From positions 495,027 through 559,026 of the forward strand of contig NZ_JACKVK010000001.1 in NCBI RefSeq assembly GCF_025823185.1: a DNA stretch of 64,000 nucleotides, read 5' to 3'. Origin of the DNA: Mycobacterium yunnanensis (lineage in GTDB: Bacteria > Actinomycetota > Actinomycetes > Mycobacteriales > Mycobacteriaceae). The notes beneath the pieces are model-generated. The model was not told the origin of the DNA, made no database searches, and saw only the letters and a program-made list of their open reading frames with translations. Within the stretch, counting starts at the first letter, position 1; each line of letters starts with the position of its first letter. Below are positions 54,004-63,626 of this stretch, one piece after another. The position numbers were made by a program, and so were the translations under genes.

Positions 54004-55374
54004 ATGACGGCAGAGAACGCGGCCAGCTTCGCTGCTGCATCCCAGAAGCGGGCGGGCTGGCGCTCTCGCCTGGCGATCTCGATCGCAGCGGCAGGGCTGA
54101 TGATCCAACTCGCCGTGCCCGGGGTGGCTGCGGCCGATCCTCTGCCCAGCTGTTCTGATCAGGGCTGGCTCGGCGTGTGGGCAGCCGCTCCGTCGGATGC
54201 GTCTGCCGGCGACGACGACTTCGACCGGTACGACATGTCGATGAACCCGAAGTCGGTGGTGCGGGACGAAACCATCCGCGCGATCCTCACGCCGACGTTC
54301 GACGGCAGCACCGCGCGGGTCCGGCTCTCCAACCGATTCGGTAGCGTCCCAGTGACATTCGCGCAGGCGGCCATAGCGCGCCGGGCATCCGGGCCCGCGC
54401 TGGTTCCGGACACCACCGCGCCGCTGACCTTCGCCGGCGACCGCAGCGTCACCGTGGCGCCCGAACACGATGTCCTAAGCGACCCCGTTCAATTCACGGT
54501 TCAGGCCTTCGAACCGCTGGCCGTGAGCCTGTACGTGGCGGGCGACGTCGGCAAGGCGACTGAGCACGCCGTCGCGCGGCAGACGTCCTACCTCACCGCC
54601 GAGGGCGCCGGCGACCACACTGCCGACGCCGACGGGTCCGCGTTCACCCAGCGCACCACCAGCCGCCCGTTCGTCAGCGGTCTCGAGGTGCAGGCGCCGC
54701 TCTCCGACGGTGCCGTGGCCGCAGTCGGCGACTCCATCACCGACGGCTACCAGGCGGTTCCGGCAGGGGCGCCGGAGGCTGCGGAGGGCATCGACGCCGA
54801 CGGGCGCTGGCCAGACGACCTCGCCCGGCGGCTGGCCGCAGCGGGCCGTCCGCTGTCGGTGCTCAACCTTGGCATCGCAGGCAACCGCGTCCTGCAAGAT
54901 TCGACGGTTGGCGGTCAGCCGGATATCCAGGGACCTGCCCTGATTCGGCGTCTCGACGCAGATGTGCTGGCCCAGTCGGGCGTGACGACGGTGATCTGGC
55001 TAGAGGGAATCAACGACTTGCTGATGCCCCCCAACGCCACCGTCGACCAGTTGACCGGCGGGTATCGCGACGTCATCGACCGCCTGCATTCTCGTGGACT
55101 GCGGGTACTGCAGGGCACGCTGACTCCGGCTGGTGGCAGCGCTGCGCCGCCAAACAGCGACGCCGTGCGTCAGGAGGTCAACGACTGGATCCGGCAGCAG
55201 AGCCCGGCGGACGGGGTGGTCGACTTCGAGGCCGCCGTCCGCGACCCCGCTGACCCGTCCCGGATCAATCCGGCCTACGACGGCTCAGACCATCTGCACT
55301 TTAACCTCGCCGGTTACCGGGCGATGGCCGACGCCGTTCCGCTCGACATGCTTGCCGACCGCGCTTGCTCCTGA
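54004..55374 (+). CDS. Secreted SGNH/GDSL hydrolase
   Basis: A 456-residue exported esterase/lipase-type hydrolase. A signal peptide (LAISIAAAGLMIQLAVPGVA) ends near residue 44 (AAADP). A beta-rich N-terminal domain of about 190 residues follows. The SGNH blocks are block I AVGDSITDGYQAV (near 241), block II LGIAGNRVLQDS, block III WLEGINDLLMPP and block V GSDHLHFNLAGYR with catalytic Asp and His. These proteins hydrolyse acyl esters on lipids or polysaccharides outside the cell; the substrate is unknown. Its 3' end converges closely on the BBE-like gene. Confidence 0.9.
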   Translation: MTAENAASFAAASQKRAGWRSRLAISIAAAGLMIQLAVPGVAAADPLPSCSDQGWLGVWAAAPSDASAGDDDFDRYDMSMNPKSVVRDETIRAILTPTFDGSTARVRLSNRFGSVPVTFAQAAIARRASGPALVPDTTAPLTFAGDRSVTVAPEHDVLSDPVQFTVQAFEPLAVSLYVAGDVGKATEHAVARQTSYLTAEGAGDHTADADGSAFTQRTTSRPFVSGLEVQAPLSDGAVAAVGDSITDGYQAVPAGAPEAAEGIDADGRWPDDLARRLAAAGRPLSVLNLGIAGNRVLQDSTVGGQPDIQGPALIRRLDADVLAQSGVTTVIWLEGINDLLMPPNATVDQLTGGYRDVIDRLHSRGLRVLQGTLTPAGGSAAPPNSDAVRQEVNDWIRQQSPADGVVDFEAAVRDPADPSRINPAYDGSDHLHFNLAGYRAMADAVPLDMLADRACS

Positions 55375-55376
55375 GG

Positions 55377-56771
55377 TCATGACGTCGCCGGTCTGATGCT
55401 CTGCTCGAAGCTGAACACGTCGTCCGGGTCGTACTTCGCCTTGATGGTGCGCAACCGGTCGACACCCGCTCCCCAGTAGGCGTTCTCGTAGTCCGCCATG
55501 CCGGCATTCGGCACGTTGGTGTACGCGCCGTCGACGTAGGGCGCCAGGGCCTCCATGAATTCCGTTATCCAGGACAGACATTCGGCGGTGAGCGGGTCGG
55601 GTGTCTCCGGTCGCTCACGGGCCGCCGTGCCACGCGCGCCGCCCCAGCCGGCGCCGGGCTCGGCGTAGAACAATGCGTTGCGATGGGCGAACGCCGAACC
55701 GGCGGCGGGCTCACTGCCGGGCAGAGCACCACCGAAGGCGTTGGTGAAGTAATTGCATTGCGGTGAGGGCGCCTTGGACAGGAACGACACGATGACGTCG
55801 ACCGCTTCGGCGGGGTACGGCTCATAGATGAACTGCGACTTGAACGCCCAGTTCACCGGTTCGTCTTCGGTCGGAATCTGAAAGCCGGCGTAGGTGTCGG
55901 CCCAGCCCGCGTCCGTCATCACGAGCGTCGGTATGCCAATGGACGTGACGGGCACCAAGAGCTGTTCCGCCTCGTCCGCCGTTCCCCCGGCCAGCGCTCC
56001 CACCAGTTCGAACCCGTCGGTGCCAATTTCGAGCTGAGTGGTGAGCCGACTGTCGGTGTCGAAGGCGAAGCGTTGCCAGGCGTCGAACACCGCGGGCAGG
56101 TCACCCAATCCCGACCATCTCACGGTGAGGTAGACGACGTGGGCGAGGGGGTGAACGCGGTACGTGAGGGACGTGACGATGCCGAAGTTGCCGTTGCCGG
56201 CGCCGCGCAACGCCCACAACAGGTCTGCGTTGGTGTTGTCGTCGACGACGATCGCCCGTGCCCCGCCGTCCTCGGAGGGGACGACGATCTCGGCGGCCAA
56301 CAGGTTGTCCGATGCCATTCCGAATGCACGGGTCAGGAGGCCGAAGCCGCCACCGAGGGTGGCACCGACCAACCCGACGGTTCCCTCGGTGCCGGTCGGC
56401 GCCGCAACGCCGGCCGCACCGAGCGCGGTGACTGCTTCGATTTGGTTGAGCCCCGCGCCGACCGTCGCGGTCAGCCCCTCGGCGTCGACGGTGGCGGACT
56501 TCAATTCGCTGACGTCGATGACGATGCCGTCGTCGACGGTGGACCACCCCTCGAGGCAGTGCCCGCCGCTGCGGGCGCGGACCGGGACTCGGTTTTGCCG
56601 CGCCCAGGCCACTGCGTTCACCACGTCCTGCGTCTGCTGCGCGAACACGACCACCGCCGGATCGTTGCGGTGCAGCAGGTTCCAGGAGTCACTGGCGCTG
56701 CGGTAGCCGTCGTCACCCGGACGGACGACCCGGCCGGTCAGCTCGGCGGCTGAGGTGCTCGTCGTGCTCAT
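55377..56771 (-). CDS. Berberine bridge enzyme-like FAD-linked oxidase
   Basis: A 464-residue flavoprotein. The PCMH FAD domain contains RARSGGHCLEGWS, whose His is the usual 8-alpha FAD attachment, and VGLVGATLGGGFGLLTRAFG; the Cys needed for a second covalent bond is absent, so single linkage is expected. The C-terminal BBE motif is DYENAYWGAGVDRLRTIKAK with YDPDDVFSFEQSI. Family members oxidise sugars, alcohols or alkaloid-like amines. The ATG overlaps the stop of an upstream APC permease (ATGA), so the oxidase and transporter probably act on the same imported compound. Confidence 0.88.
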   Translation of the reverse strand: MSTTSTSAAELTGRVVRPGDDGYRSASDSWNLLHRNDPAVVVFAQQTQDVVNAVAWARQNRVPVRARSGGHCLEGWSTVDDGIVIDVSELKSATVDAEGLTATVGAGLNQIEAVTALGAAGVAAPTGTEGTVGLVGATLGGGFGLLTRAFGMASDNLLAAEIVVPSEDGGARAIVVDDNTNADLLWALRGAGNGNFGIVTSLTYRVHPLAHVVYLTVRWSGLGDLPAVFDAWQRFAFDTDSRLTTQLEIGTDGFELVGALAGGTADEAEQLLVPVTSIGIPTLVMTDAGWADTYAGFQIPTEDEPVNWAFKSQFIYEPYPAEAVDVIVSFLSKAPSPQCNYFTNAFGGALPGSEPAAGSAFAHRNALFYAEPGAGWGGARGTAARERPETPDPLTAECLSWITEFMEALAPYVDGAYTNVPNAGMADYENAYWGAGVDRLRTIKAKYDPDDVFSFEQSIRPATS

Positions 56772-58255
56772 GCGGTCACCTCGGGTGTGGTCGCCGTGAC
56801 GTCGTCGATTCCCGCTTCGTGGTCGAGGACGTCGCGGTGGAGGAAGTACATGTAGGCGAAGTACATCCCGCCGGCGAGGATGATGCCGACGACGACGATG
56901 ACGGGCACGGTGTTGCCGCCGGGCGTGACGAGTACGAACAGGACGAACGCCTCCCAGATCAGCGCCGCCACGGCGACCGGTATCTCGAATCGTCCGAGGC
57001 TGAACCCGCCCTCCTTGCGCTCCAAGTTCTTTCGCACCGCCAGATACAGGACGACGATTCCGGTGTAGATCAGCGCGGGCAGGATCGTCGAGCCGACGAT
57101 CAGTGGGATCAGTGCGGCTCCGGGCAGAGCGAGCATCAAGACGACGCCCACGCCAAGGATCAGCAGCGTGGCGGGGACGGGGGTCTGGGTCTTCGGGTTG
57201 ACCTTCTTCATCAGTTCGTGGGCCGGGAACCGCTTGTCGCGGGCCATGGAGAACACCTGCCGCGAGCACGCTGCGATGATCACCATCCCCGCACCGAACA
57301 TCGCGAATACCAAGCCTGCCAACAAGACTCGCTCGGCTACCACTCCGAATTGGCTGCGGATGATCGCGGCGACCGGTGATCCGCTGGCGCTGACCGCCGG
57401 GACGTCCTTGATGGCGATGGTCAACGCAATCAGGAACACGAATCCCAGAAGGCCCGCCGCGAGCACCGAGGCCACGATTGCGCGGGGGACGCTCTTGAAC
57501 GGATCCTTCGCCTCCTCGGCCAGGTTGGCCGCGGAATCGAAGCCGACGAGTGTGGTCAGACCCATGATCATGCCGGCCATCAAACCGCCGCCGATGGCGA
57601 AGTAGTTCGGTGCTCCGGCGGTGACTCCGCGGGAGGTGAGATTGGTCAGATCGCCGCTGCCGGTGAACACCATCACGACCGCCAGGCCGATCACCACCAC
57701 CACGATGATGAGGAGTTCGACACCCACTGCGCTCGAGGTGAGCATGCCCAGCAGTTTCGTGGAGGCGATCACCAAGACGGATTGGATGACGAGGATCGCG
57801 ACGGTGATGATGCGCGCGGTGTCCTCGTTCTCCGCCATTCCCACCAGGGGCATGAACGCCTGACTGGCCAACGCGTTGTCCACTGCGACGACGGCGATCG
57901 CCAAGTACCAGAACGTCAGCCAGCCGAACAGCCAGCCGACCTTCGGATTCGCCAGCCGCGACGCCCATTGGTAGGACGATCCGCTGAGCGCGATCCTCGC
58001 CGCGAACTGCGCCACCACCAGGGCCACCAGTGCTTGGCCGATCGCGGAGAGGATCCACAACCAGATGCCGACCGGTCCCGAGGTGGTGAGGAGGTCGTCG
58101 TAGGTCCCGAAGATGCCGACCGCCACCGAGATGAACGCGAATGACACGGCGAACACCTGGAAGCCGCCGAGTGTTCGCTTCAACTCCGGTTCGTAGCCGG
58201 AACCCAGACGCTCGTCATTCTGAGTAGCTGAATTCGCAGCAGTCTCTCTGGTCAC
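56768..58255 (-). CDS. APC superfamily amino acid/amine permease
   Basis: A 495-residue transporter with about 12 membrane segments. Signatures include FAVSFAFISVAVGIFGTYDD, ALSGSSYQWASRLANPKVGW, GFDSAANLAEEAKDPFKSVP (E-A-x-x-P) and FSMARDKRFPAHELMKKVNP, which place it with the BAT1/GABA-permease-like group of the APC superfamily. It starts with GTG 58255 and overlaps the BBE-like oxidase gene by 4 bases. It is distinct from the permease at 31681-33165. Substrate is likely an amino acid or biogenic amine. Confidence 0.88.
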   Translation of the reverse strand: MTRETAANSATQNDERLGSGYEPELKRTLGGFQVFAVSFAFISVAVGIFGTYDDLLTTSGPVGIWLWILSAIGQALVALVVAQFAARIALSGSSYQWASRLANPKVGWLFGWLTFWYLAIAVVAVDNALASQAFMPLVGMAENEDTARIITVAILVIQSVLVIASTKLLGMLTSSAVGVELLIIVVVVIGLAVVMVFTGSGDLTNLTSRGVTAGAPNYFAIGGGLMAGMIMGLTTLVGFDSAANLAEEAKDPFKSVPRAIVASVLAAGLLGFVFLIALTIAIKDVPAVSASGSPVAAIIRSQFGVVAERVLLAGLVFAMFGAGMVIIAACSRQVFSMARDKRFPAHELMKKVNPKTQTPVPATLLILGVGVVLMLALPGAALIPLIVGSTILPALIYTGIVVLYLAVRKNLERKEGGFSLGRFEIPVAVAALIWEAFVLFVLVTPGGNTVPVIVVVGIILAGGMYFAYMYFLHRDVLDHEAGIDDVTATTPEVTA

Positions 58256-58378
58256 AATTCTTCCGATCCTCTGTAGCTGGGTTCGTGCAGGACATTAAGG
58301 GATGGTCTGGGTGTTCTAGCGAGGAAATTCACGATTGAGATGATTTGCCATGCGGTGTTCGGCGGAACGCCGTGGGAT

Positions 58379-58726
58379 TCAGTGGTCGACGTGTTGTTCG
58401 TTCGTGCCCTTGTGGCCCTGGCCGGCGTGCTCACTGTGCGGGGCGGGATTGAGGGGGAAGGGGACGTGCTGGACGGTGGTGGCGCTGCCCGGGGTTGGGA
58501 CGGCGGCGACGTTGGGTCCGCGGGTCGCGCCTTCGAGTTCGTTGGTGATCCTGCCGGCGTCTTCCACGGCGGGTCCGGCAGTGCCGGTCATAGGTGTTCC
58601 GTCGACGTGGGTGACGGTCGCGGTGTCGGCTTGGGCGGGCGCGGCGAGCGTGACCACGGTTGCGCCGAGGCCGGTGAGGCCGAAGGCCAGGACGGCCGCG
58701 CTGGTGGCGATTCGGGTGGTGATCAT
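58379..58726 (-). CDS. Small secreted protein
   Basis: A 115-residue protein with a signal peptide (MITTRIATSAAVLAFGLTGL, cleavage after APAQA near 34). The mature 80 residues are polar and rich in Thr, Gly, Pro and His, with a His-rich end (HSEHAGQGHKGTNEQHVDH) that could bind metal. ATG 58726 has AAGGGA eight bases upstream, which decides against a longer start at 58750. No family is recognised. Stands alone between the APC permease and embR genes. Confidence 0.7.
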   Translation of the reverse strand: MITTRIATSAAVLAFGLTGLGATVVTLAAPAQADTATVTHVDGTPMTGTAGPAVEDAGRITNELEGATRGPNVAAVPTPGSATTVQHVPFPLNPAPHSEHAGQGHKGTNEQHVDH

Positions 58727-58825
58727 GTGCGGTTCCCTTCTCGGAGCCACGTGGTGTGGCCGCGTGGAGAAGAGAATGCGGCGCAGTCCTCAACGGAATC
58801 TCAACGCCGACCACGCCGCCGCCGG

Positions 58826-59968
58826 TCAGGGGGCAGGTGGTGCGTGCGGTGCCAGTTCGAACACGAGCCGATGGCCTGCGATGGTGATGACGTCACCGTC
58901 GGAGAGCGTGGCACTGCCGCGAATGCGCTCGCCTGAGACCAGCACCCCGTTGGACGACCGGAGGTCGTTGATCACGAAGCTGGCACCGGTGTCGATCACC
59001 GTGGCGTGGTGCCGGCTCACCCGTGGATCGTCGAGCACGATGGCGTTGTCGTCGCGGCGTCCGATCCCCGTCGCCACCGTCTCCAACGGGTAGCAACGGC
59101 CCGCGGCGTCACGGAGCTGCGCCCTGCCGGCCGCCGAACTGGAATTCGAGGTGTGAAACTCGATCATGGTGAGGACGTCGGATGCGTCGCTCTGCGCGAT
59201 CCGTCGGATGTCCAGGGGCTCTTGGCGCAGGATCTGCTGGTGCAGGGTGCGCAGGGTCGGGCCGGGGTCGATGCCGAGCTCCTCGGACAGCGTGGATCTC
59301 ACTCTGCGGTAGGCGTCGAGGGCATCGGTTTGTCGCTCGACGACGTAGTAGGCGGTGATCAGCTGCGCCCACAGGGGTTCGCGATAGGGGTGTTCCGAGA
59401 CGAGCGCCTCGAGTTCGCCGATCACCGAAGAGGCTCGACCGCAGGCGATGTCAGCCTCCGCGCGAGTGACCTGAGCCCCCACCTTGTCCTCGACCAGCGC
59501 GGTGGCGAAGGTCGCGGCGAAACCGAACTCGCGCACGTCGTCGAGGACGGGGCCACGCCACTGCGCGAGAGCGGCGGCGAGGCGGTCGCCGGCCTGGGTG
59601 AACCGACCCGCGGCGGCCGCTTCGACGCCCGCAGCCCGCTCCGTGGCGAATCGCCCGATGTCACAGGATGACTCCGGCACGTCCAGCCGGTAGCCGGGCC
59701 GTGCGCTGACCAAGACGGCTCGGGGGTCGACCCCGGCGGTGCCGAAGATCTTGCGCAGATTCGCGACGTAGACGTGAAGATTGTGGGTCGCGTCGGCATG
59801 GGCCGTGTCCGCCCAGATCGCGTCGATGATGGAATCCCTTGGCACCACGCGATTGCGGTTGATGAGTAGCAGCGCCAGCACCGCCCGCTGTTTCGGGGTG
59901 CCCAACGGCATGGGCCGGCCGTCCACGGTGACCTGGAGCGGACCGAGGAGTCCGAAGTCCAGGCTCAC
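58826..59968 (-). CDS. embR: EmbR-like SARP transcriptional regulator with FHA domain
   Basis: A 380-residue regulator with the EmbR architecture: N-terminal OmpR-type DNA-binding domain (DFGLLGPLQVTVDGRPMPLG, then HNLHVYVANLRKIFG), bacterial transcriptional activation domain (about 100-250, TLSEELGIDPGPTLRTLHQQ) and a C-terminal FHA domain with IGRRDDNAIVLDDPRVSRHH and SSNGVLV. In M. tuberculosis EmbR (388 residues), the FHA domain binds phosphorylated Ser/Thr kinases and EmbR activates the embCAB arabinosyltransferase genes. The GTG start overlaps the stop of an upstream receptor kinase gene (GTGA), a likely upstream partner. Confidence 0.9.
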   Translation of the reverse strand: MSLDFGLLGPLQVTVDGRPMPLGTPKQRAVLALLLINRNRVVPRDSIIDAIWADTAHADATHNLHVYVANLRKIFGTAGVDPRAVLVSARPGYRLDVPESSCDIGRFATERAAGVEAAAAGRFTQAGDRLAAALAQWRGPVLDDVREFGFAATFATALVEDKVGAQVTRAEADIACGRASSVIGELEALVSEHPYREPLWAQLITAYYVVERQTDALDAYRRVRSTLSEELGIDPGPTLRTLHQQILRQEPLDIRRIAQSDASDVLTMIEFHTSNSSSAAGRAQLRDAAGRCYPLETVATGIGRRDDNAIVLDDPRVSRHHATVIDTGASFVINDLRSSNGVLVSGERIRGSATLSDGDVITIAGHRLVFELAPHAPPAP

Positions 59969-61836
59969 CGGTCGACTGCGAGTTTGACCACGGGGTTGGG
60001 GCCCGCATCGGTCACGTAGACGTTGCCTGCCCCGTCGACCGCCACACCCTGGGGATCGTTGAGACCCGTGAAGGGCAGCGGAATCGCCGCAGGCGCACCC
60101 GGTCGGAGCTCGACGACTCCCGCGTTGCCGCGGTCGGTCACGTAGACGTCGCCCTGCTCGTCGATGGCCACGCCGTGAGGATCGTTCAGACCCGTGAACG
60201 GGAGGGGGGTGGCGTCGGTAGCGCCCGGCGCCAACCGCACCACCCGGTTGTTGCCCCAGTCGGTGACGACCACACCGCCCGCCGCGTCGACGGCGACGCC
60301 ACGGGGATCGTTGAGGCCCGTGAACGGCAGCTCGGCCGCCACCGTCGTGCCCGACGGCAAGAACAGCACGCGGTCGTTGCCACGGTCGACGACGTAGACG
60401 TCGCCTCCCGGACTGGCGATGATGCCGCGGGGGTCGTTGAGACCGCTGAAGGGCAACGGGATTGCCGTGGGCGCGCCGGACGGCAGCCACATCACGCGGT
60501 CGTTGCCCGAGTCGGTGACGTAGACGTCGCCCTTCGCGTCGACTGCCACGTCGCGCGGATTCTTGAGCCCGCGAAACGGCAGCTCGGTCGCATCAGTCGC
60601 GCCAGGCTCCAGTCGCATCACCCGGTCCGTGCCGATGCCGGTGACGTACGCCGTCCCCGCTGGGTCGACCGCGACCCCACCGGCGACGCGAATTCCGTTG
60701 AACGGCAACGTGGTCTGCGCGGAATGGCCCTGGCCGACCGGGCCGGACGGCGTGCCACCGCCATTCGACGATTGGGCTCCCTCGGGGGAGGGTCGGAAGG
60801 CGATGACGACCGCCGCCACCACGGTGGCCGCCAATGCGGCGCCGAGGATGGCGATGACCTTGCGCGACGGTGTGTCTCGCTTCCTTGCAGGCGCATCCGG
60901 CACGGTGTCGGTGGCGCCCGTCGCCGCGCGGGCCGCGGCGGCGAGGTCTCGGACGGTCGGGTAGCGCTCGTCGGGATTCTTGGCCATTCCCTTCGCGATG
61001 ACGGCGTCGAAGGCGGTTGGCACCTCGGACGTACTGGCACTGGGTCGCGGTGGCGCGGTGTGCAGGTGGTGGGCAATCATGCCCTGAATACCCATGTCGC
61101 TGGTGAAAGGTGGCTTACCCGTGAGGCATTCGTGGAGTACGCAGGCCAGGGCGTACACGTCGACGCGCGCATGGGTCTTCACCGCGGCGCCGATGGCCTC
61201 CGGTGCCATGTAGGCCGCGGTCCCGATGGTTTCGCCGGCCTTCGTCAGGGTGTGGTCGCCTGAGGCGTGGGCGATTCCGAAGTCGATCAGGTAGGCGAAG
61301 TCGTTGTCGGACACCAGGATGTTCGACGGTTTGACGTCACGATGCACCAGTCCGACGTCATGGGCCGCCTGCAGTGCGCCGGCGACCTGGGTGATGATCG
61401 CGACCGCGCGCGTGGGAGTCAGGGCACCGTTGCGTTGGATCAGCGTGCGCAAGTCGGTGCCGTCGACCAACCTCATGTTGAGGAAGAGCCGGCCGTCCAT
61501 GTCGCCGAAGTCGTGAATGGGGATGACATGCGGCTCGGTCAGCTGTGCCACCGCCTCGCACTCCCGCCGGAACCGTTCGCGCGGCTCGTCGTCCGCGGCG
61601 GAGTGTTCCGGTAAGACCTTCAGCGCGACGACCCGATTGGTCTGCCGGTCGCGTGCACGCCACACCTGGCCCATGCCGCCCGCGCCGACCAACGACAACA
61701 GCTCGTAACGCCCGAAGGTGCGGACGGTCTCGGCGCCTTCGGTCGCGGTCTCGGCAGACGGCGTGCCTCGGGTGGCCTCCCGGCCGGACGGCGGATCCTC
61801 GGTGGCGTCCCCGCCGTCTACGACCGTGTCATCCAT
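59965..61836 (-). CDS. Transmembrane Ser/Thr protein kinase with NHL beta-propeller sensor (PknD-like)
   Basis: A 623-residue receptor kinase. The cytoplasmic kinase has the Gly loop VGAGGMGQV, ATP Lys 73 (ALKVL), catalytic HRDVKPSN at 165-172 and DFG at 185-187. After a basic linker, one membrane helix (about 332-354) leads to an extracellular domain of six NHL-type repeats, each with a G-L/I-x-x-P-x-G-V/I core and D-x-Y/V-V-T-D (DPRGVAVDAAGGVVVTDWGN). This matches M. tuberculosis PknD rather than PknH, although the neighbour is embR. ATG 61836 is the only convincing start; a TTG at 61884 is the alternative. It heads a kinase-embR unit. Confidence 0.9.
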   Translation of the reverse strand: MDDTVVDGGDATEDPPSGREATRGTPSAETATEGAETVRTFGRYELLSLVGAGGMGQVWRARDRQTNRVVALKVLPEHSAADDEPRERFRRECEAVAQLTEPHVIPIHDFGDMDGRLFLNMRLVDGTDLRTLIQRNGALTPTRAVAIITQVAGALQAAHDVGLVHRDVKPSNILVSDNDFAYLIDFGIAHASGDHTLTKAGETIGTAAYMAPEAIGAAVKTHARVDVYALACVLHECLTGKPPFTSDMGIQGMIAHHLHTAPPRPSASTSEVPTAFDAVIAKGMAKNPDERYPTVRDLAAAARAATGATDTVPDAPARKRDTPSRKVIAILGAALAATVVAAVVIAFRPSPEGAQSSNGGGTPSGPVGQGHSAQTTLPFNGIRVAGGVAVDPAGTAYVTGIGTDRVMRLEPGATDATELPFRGLKNPRDVAVDAKGDVYVTDSGNDRVMWLPSGAPTAIPLPFSGLNDPRGIIASPGGDVYVVDRGNDRVLFLPSGTTVAAELPFTGLNDPRGVAVDAAGGVVVTDWGNNRVVRLAPGATDATPLPFTGLNDPHGVAIDEQGDVYVTDRGNAGVVELRPGAPAAIPLPFTGLNDPQGVAVDGAGNVYVTDAGPNPVVKLAVDR

Positions 61837-61987
61837 GACGCTGCGAACTCCCGTGACCGGCCGACTTCTGTTGGCGACATTCAACCAGCCGAGGAGTCAG
61901 TTGGGCGGCTAATGCGCCGACGGCCCCGCTCAGGTCCGCCAGGCGCAAGCGCTGCAACCCCCGCCGCGGTCGTGCGAGGATGTCGCG

Positions 61988-63514
61988 ATGCTGCGGTGGG
62001 GGAGCGTTGCGGGGGTCGTCGTGTCCGGAGTCGTCTGCGTGGTGACGCTTGCGCTCGTCACCACCGCCGTGCCGCAGGCTGCTGCGGCGCCCGACGCCGC
62101 GCCGGCCCTGGGGTGGCACGGCTGCGGAGATTGGGTCGACACCGCCAAGGTGCCCACCGCCCGATGCACCTCCGTCGCGGTACCCGTCGACTGGAGTGAC
62201 GCCGCGAATCCGCAAGCGCCGCAAGCCCAGCTGGCGGTGATGTGGATACCGGCCACCGGCCAGAAACTGGGCACGATCATCTCCAACCCGGGTGGGCCAG
62301 GTGTCTCCGCTATCGAGGTCATGTCCCGGTTCGCGCCGAAGCTCGAGAAGACCGATATCGGACGACGATTCGACCTGGTGGCGTTCGACCCGCGTGGAGT
62401 GGGACTGTCCACCCCCGAGATTCGGTGTGAAACCGACGCCGAGCTCGACGAATACCGCGCCGACCCACAGGTCGACTACAGCCCGGCGGGTGTCGCCCAC
62501 ATCGAAGACATCGATCGGGAACGCGCTCGGAGATGCGCGGACCAGGTCGGGTTGGCGTTCCTGGCTGGGATGAGCACCGAGAACTCCGCTCGAGACATGG
62601 ACGCGGTACGGGCCGCCCTCGGGGAGGAGCAACTGAACTTCTTTGGCTACTCCTACGGCACCCGACTCGGAACTGCTTATGCCGAACTGTTTCCCGACCG
62701 TGTGCGCGCGATGATGCTCGACGGTGCGGTGGACCAATTCACCGATCCACTCGCCGGAGCGGTTGACCAGGCGGCGGGATTTCAACAGGCGTTCGACGCC
62801 TACGCCGCCGACTGCGCCTCCCGGCCCGGTTGCCCCCTCGGAACCGACCCGGCAGGATCCGTCGACCGTTTCCATCAGCTCGTCGACCCACTGGTGGACG
62901 AGCCTGCGCGTACGGCAGACCCGCGGGGGCTCAGTCATTCCGACGCCCTCACCGGGGTCGAAGACGCGCTCTACAGCTCTGAGGACTGGCCTCGACTGAC
63001 CGACGGTCTGACGGCACTGGCCCGTGGAACTGACGCCGACAGTCTCCTGGAGCTCGCCGACGAATACCTGGAACGCGACGAGGACGGGCACTACACCAAT
63101 TCGGAGGACGCATTCAACTCCGTCCACTGTGCCGACGAGGCGTACCCCACAGACCCTGCGGTCTACGCCGACGTCGACCGAAAGATGCGAGAGGTCGCCC
63201 CCTACAAAGACTATGGCGAGTTCACGGGTGAGGCACCCCGCCCACTGTGCGTCTTCTGGCCGGTGCGGTCGGCAGCCGAGCCGCATCCGCTGAGCTCGCC
63301 GGGACCGGGGAAGGTCGTCGTCGTGTCGAGCACCGGGGACCCCGCCACCCCGTACCAGGTGGGCGTCGACGTGGCCCGTCAACTCGGCGCCCCCTTGATC
63401 ACGTTCGACGGCAACCAGCACACGGTCGCCTTCAGCGGCAACCGCTGCGTCGACGCTCCCCTCGAGGCGTTCTTCGTCGACCGCCTGCAGCCCCCGGCCG
63501 ACCTGCGCTGCTGA
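61988..63514 (+). CDS. Exported alpha/beta-hydrolase peptidase (tripeptidyl aminopeptidase/Hip1-CaeA-like)
   Basis: A 508-residue secreted Ser hydrolase. The signal peptide (VVSGVVCVVTLALVTTAVPQ) is followed by the S33-type peptidase fold: oxyanion region SNPGGPGVSAI, nucleophile GYSYGTRLGTAYAELFPDR (near 218), catalytic Asp in VSSTGDPATPYQVGVDVA and His in FDGNQHTVAF. The pattern fits mycobacterial tripeptidyl aminopeptidase-like proteins (Rv2223c, Rv2224c/Hip1), envelope proteases. Paired Cys residues suggest disulfides. ATG 61988; divergent from the receptor kinase gene. Which mycobacterial paralogue it matches is not resolved. Confidence 0.87.
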   Translation: MLRWGSVAGVVVSGVVCVVTLALVTTAVPQAAAAPDAAPALGWHGCGDWVDTAKVPTARCTSVAVPVDWSDAANPQAPQAQLAVMWIPATGQKLGTIISNPGGPGVSAIEVMSRFAPKLEKTDIGRRFDLVAFDPRGVGLSTPEIRCETDAELDEYRADPQVDYSPAGVAHIEDIDRERARRCADQVGLAFLAGMSTENSARDMDAVRAALGEEQLNFFGYSYGTRLGTAYAELFPDRVRAMMLDGAVDQFTDPLAGAVDQAAGFQQAFDAYAADCASRPGCPLGTDPAGSVDRFHQLVDPLVDEPARTADPRGLSHSDALTGVEDALYSSEDWPRLTDGLTALARGTDADSLLELADEYLERDEDGHYTNSEDAFNSVHCADEAYPTDPAVYADVDRKMREVAPYKDYGEFTGEAPRPLCVFWPVRSAAEPHPLSSPGPGKVVVVSSTGDPATPYQVGVDVARQLGAPLITFDGNQHTVAFSGNRCVDAPLEAFFVDRLQPPADLRC

Positions 63515-63626
63515 TCCTCGACGAGAAGGGCAAATCGCCTAGTCGGGAAGTTCTAGTAAGCGGTCCTGCTCTCGCGTGGATCAGTCGCCAACGCGAAATG
63601 GTCTGGTTGAGCTACAGTCTGGCCAA

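Noticed and set aside
55377..58058. An 893-codon frame suggesting a permease-oxidase fusion
   Set aside because: The first 430 codons are an Arg/Gly-rich shadow of the permease gene in another frame; the true oxidase starts at 56771.
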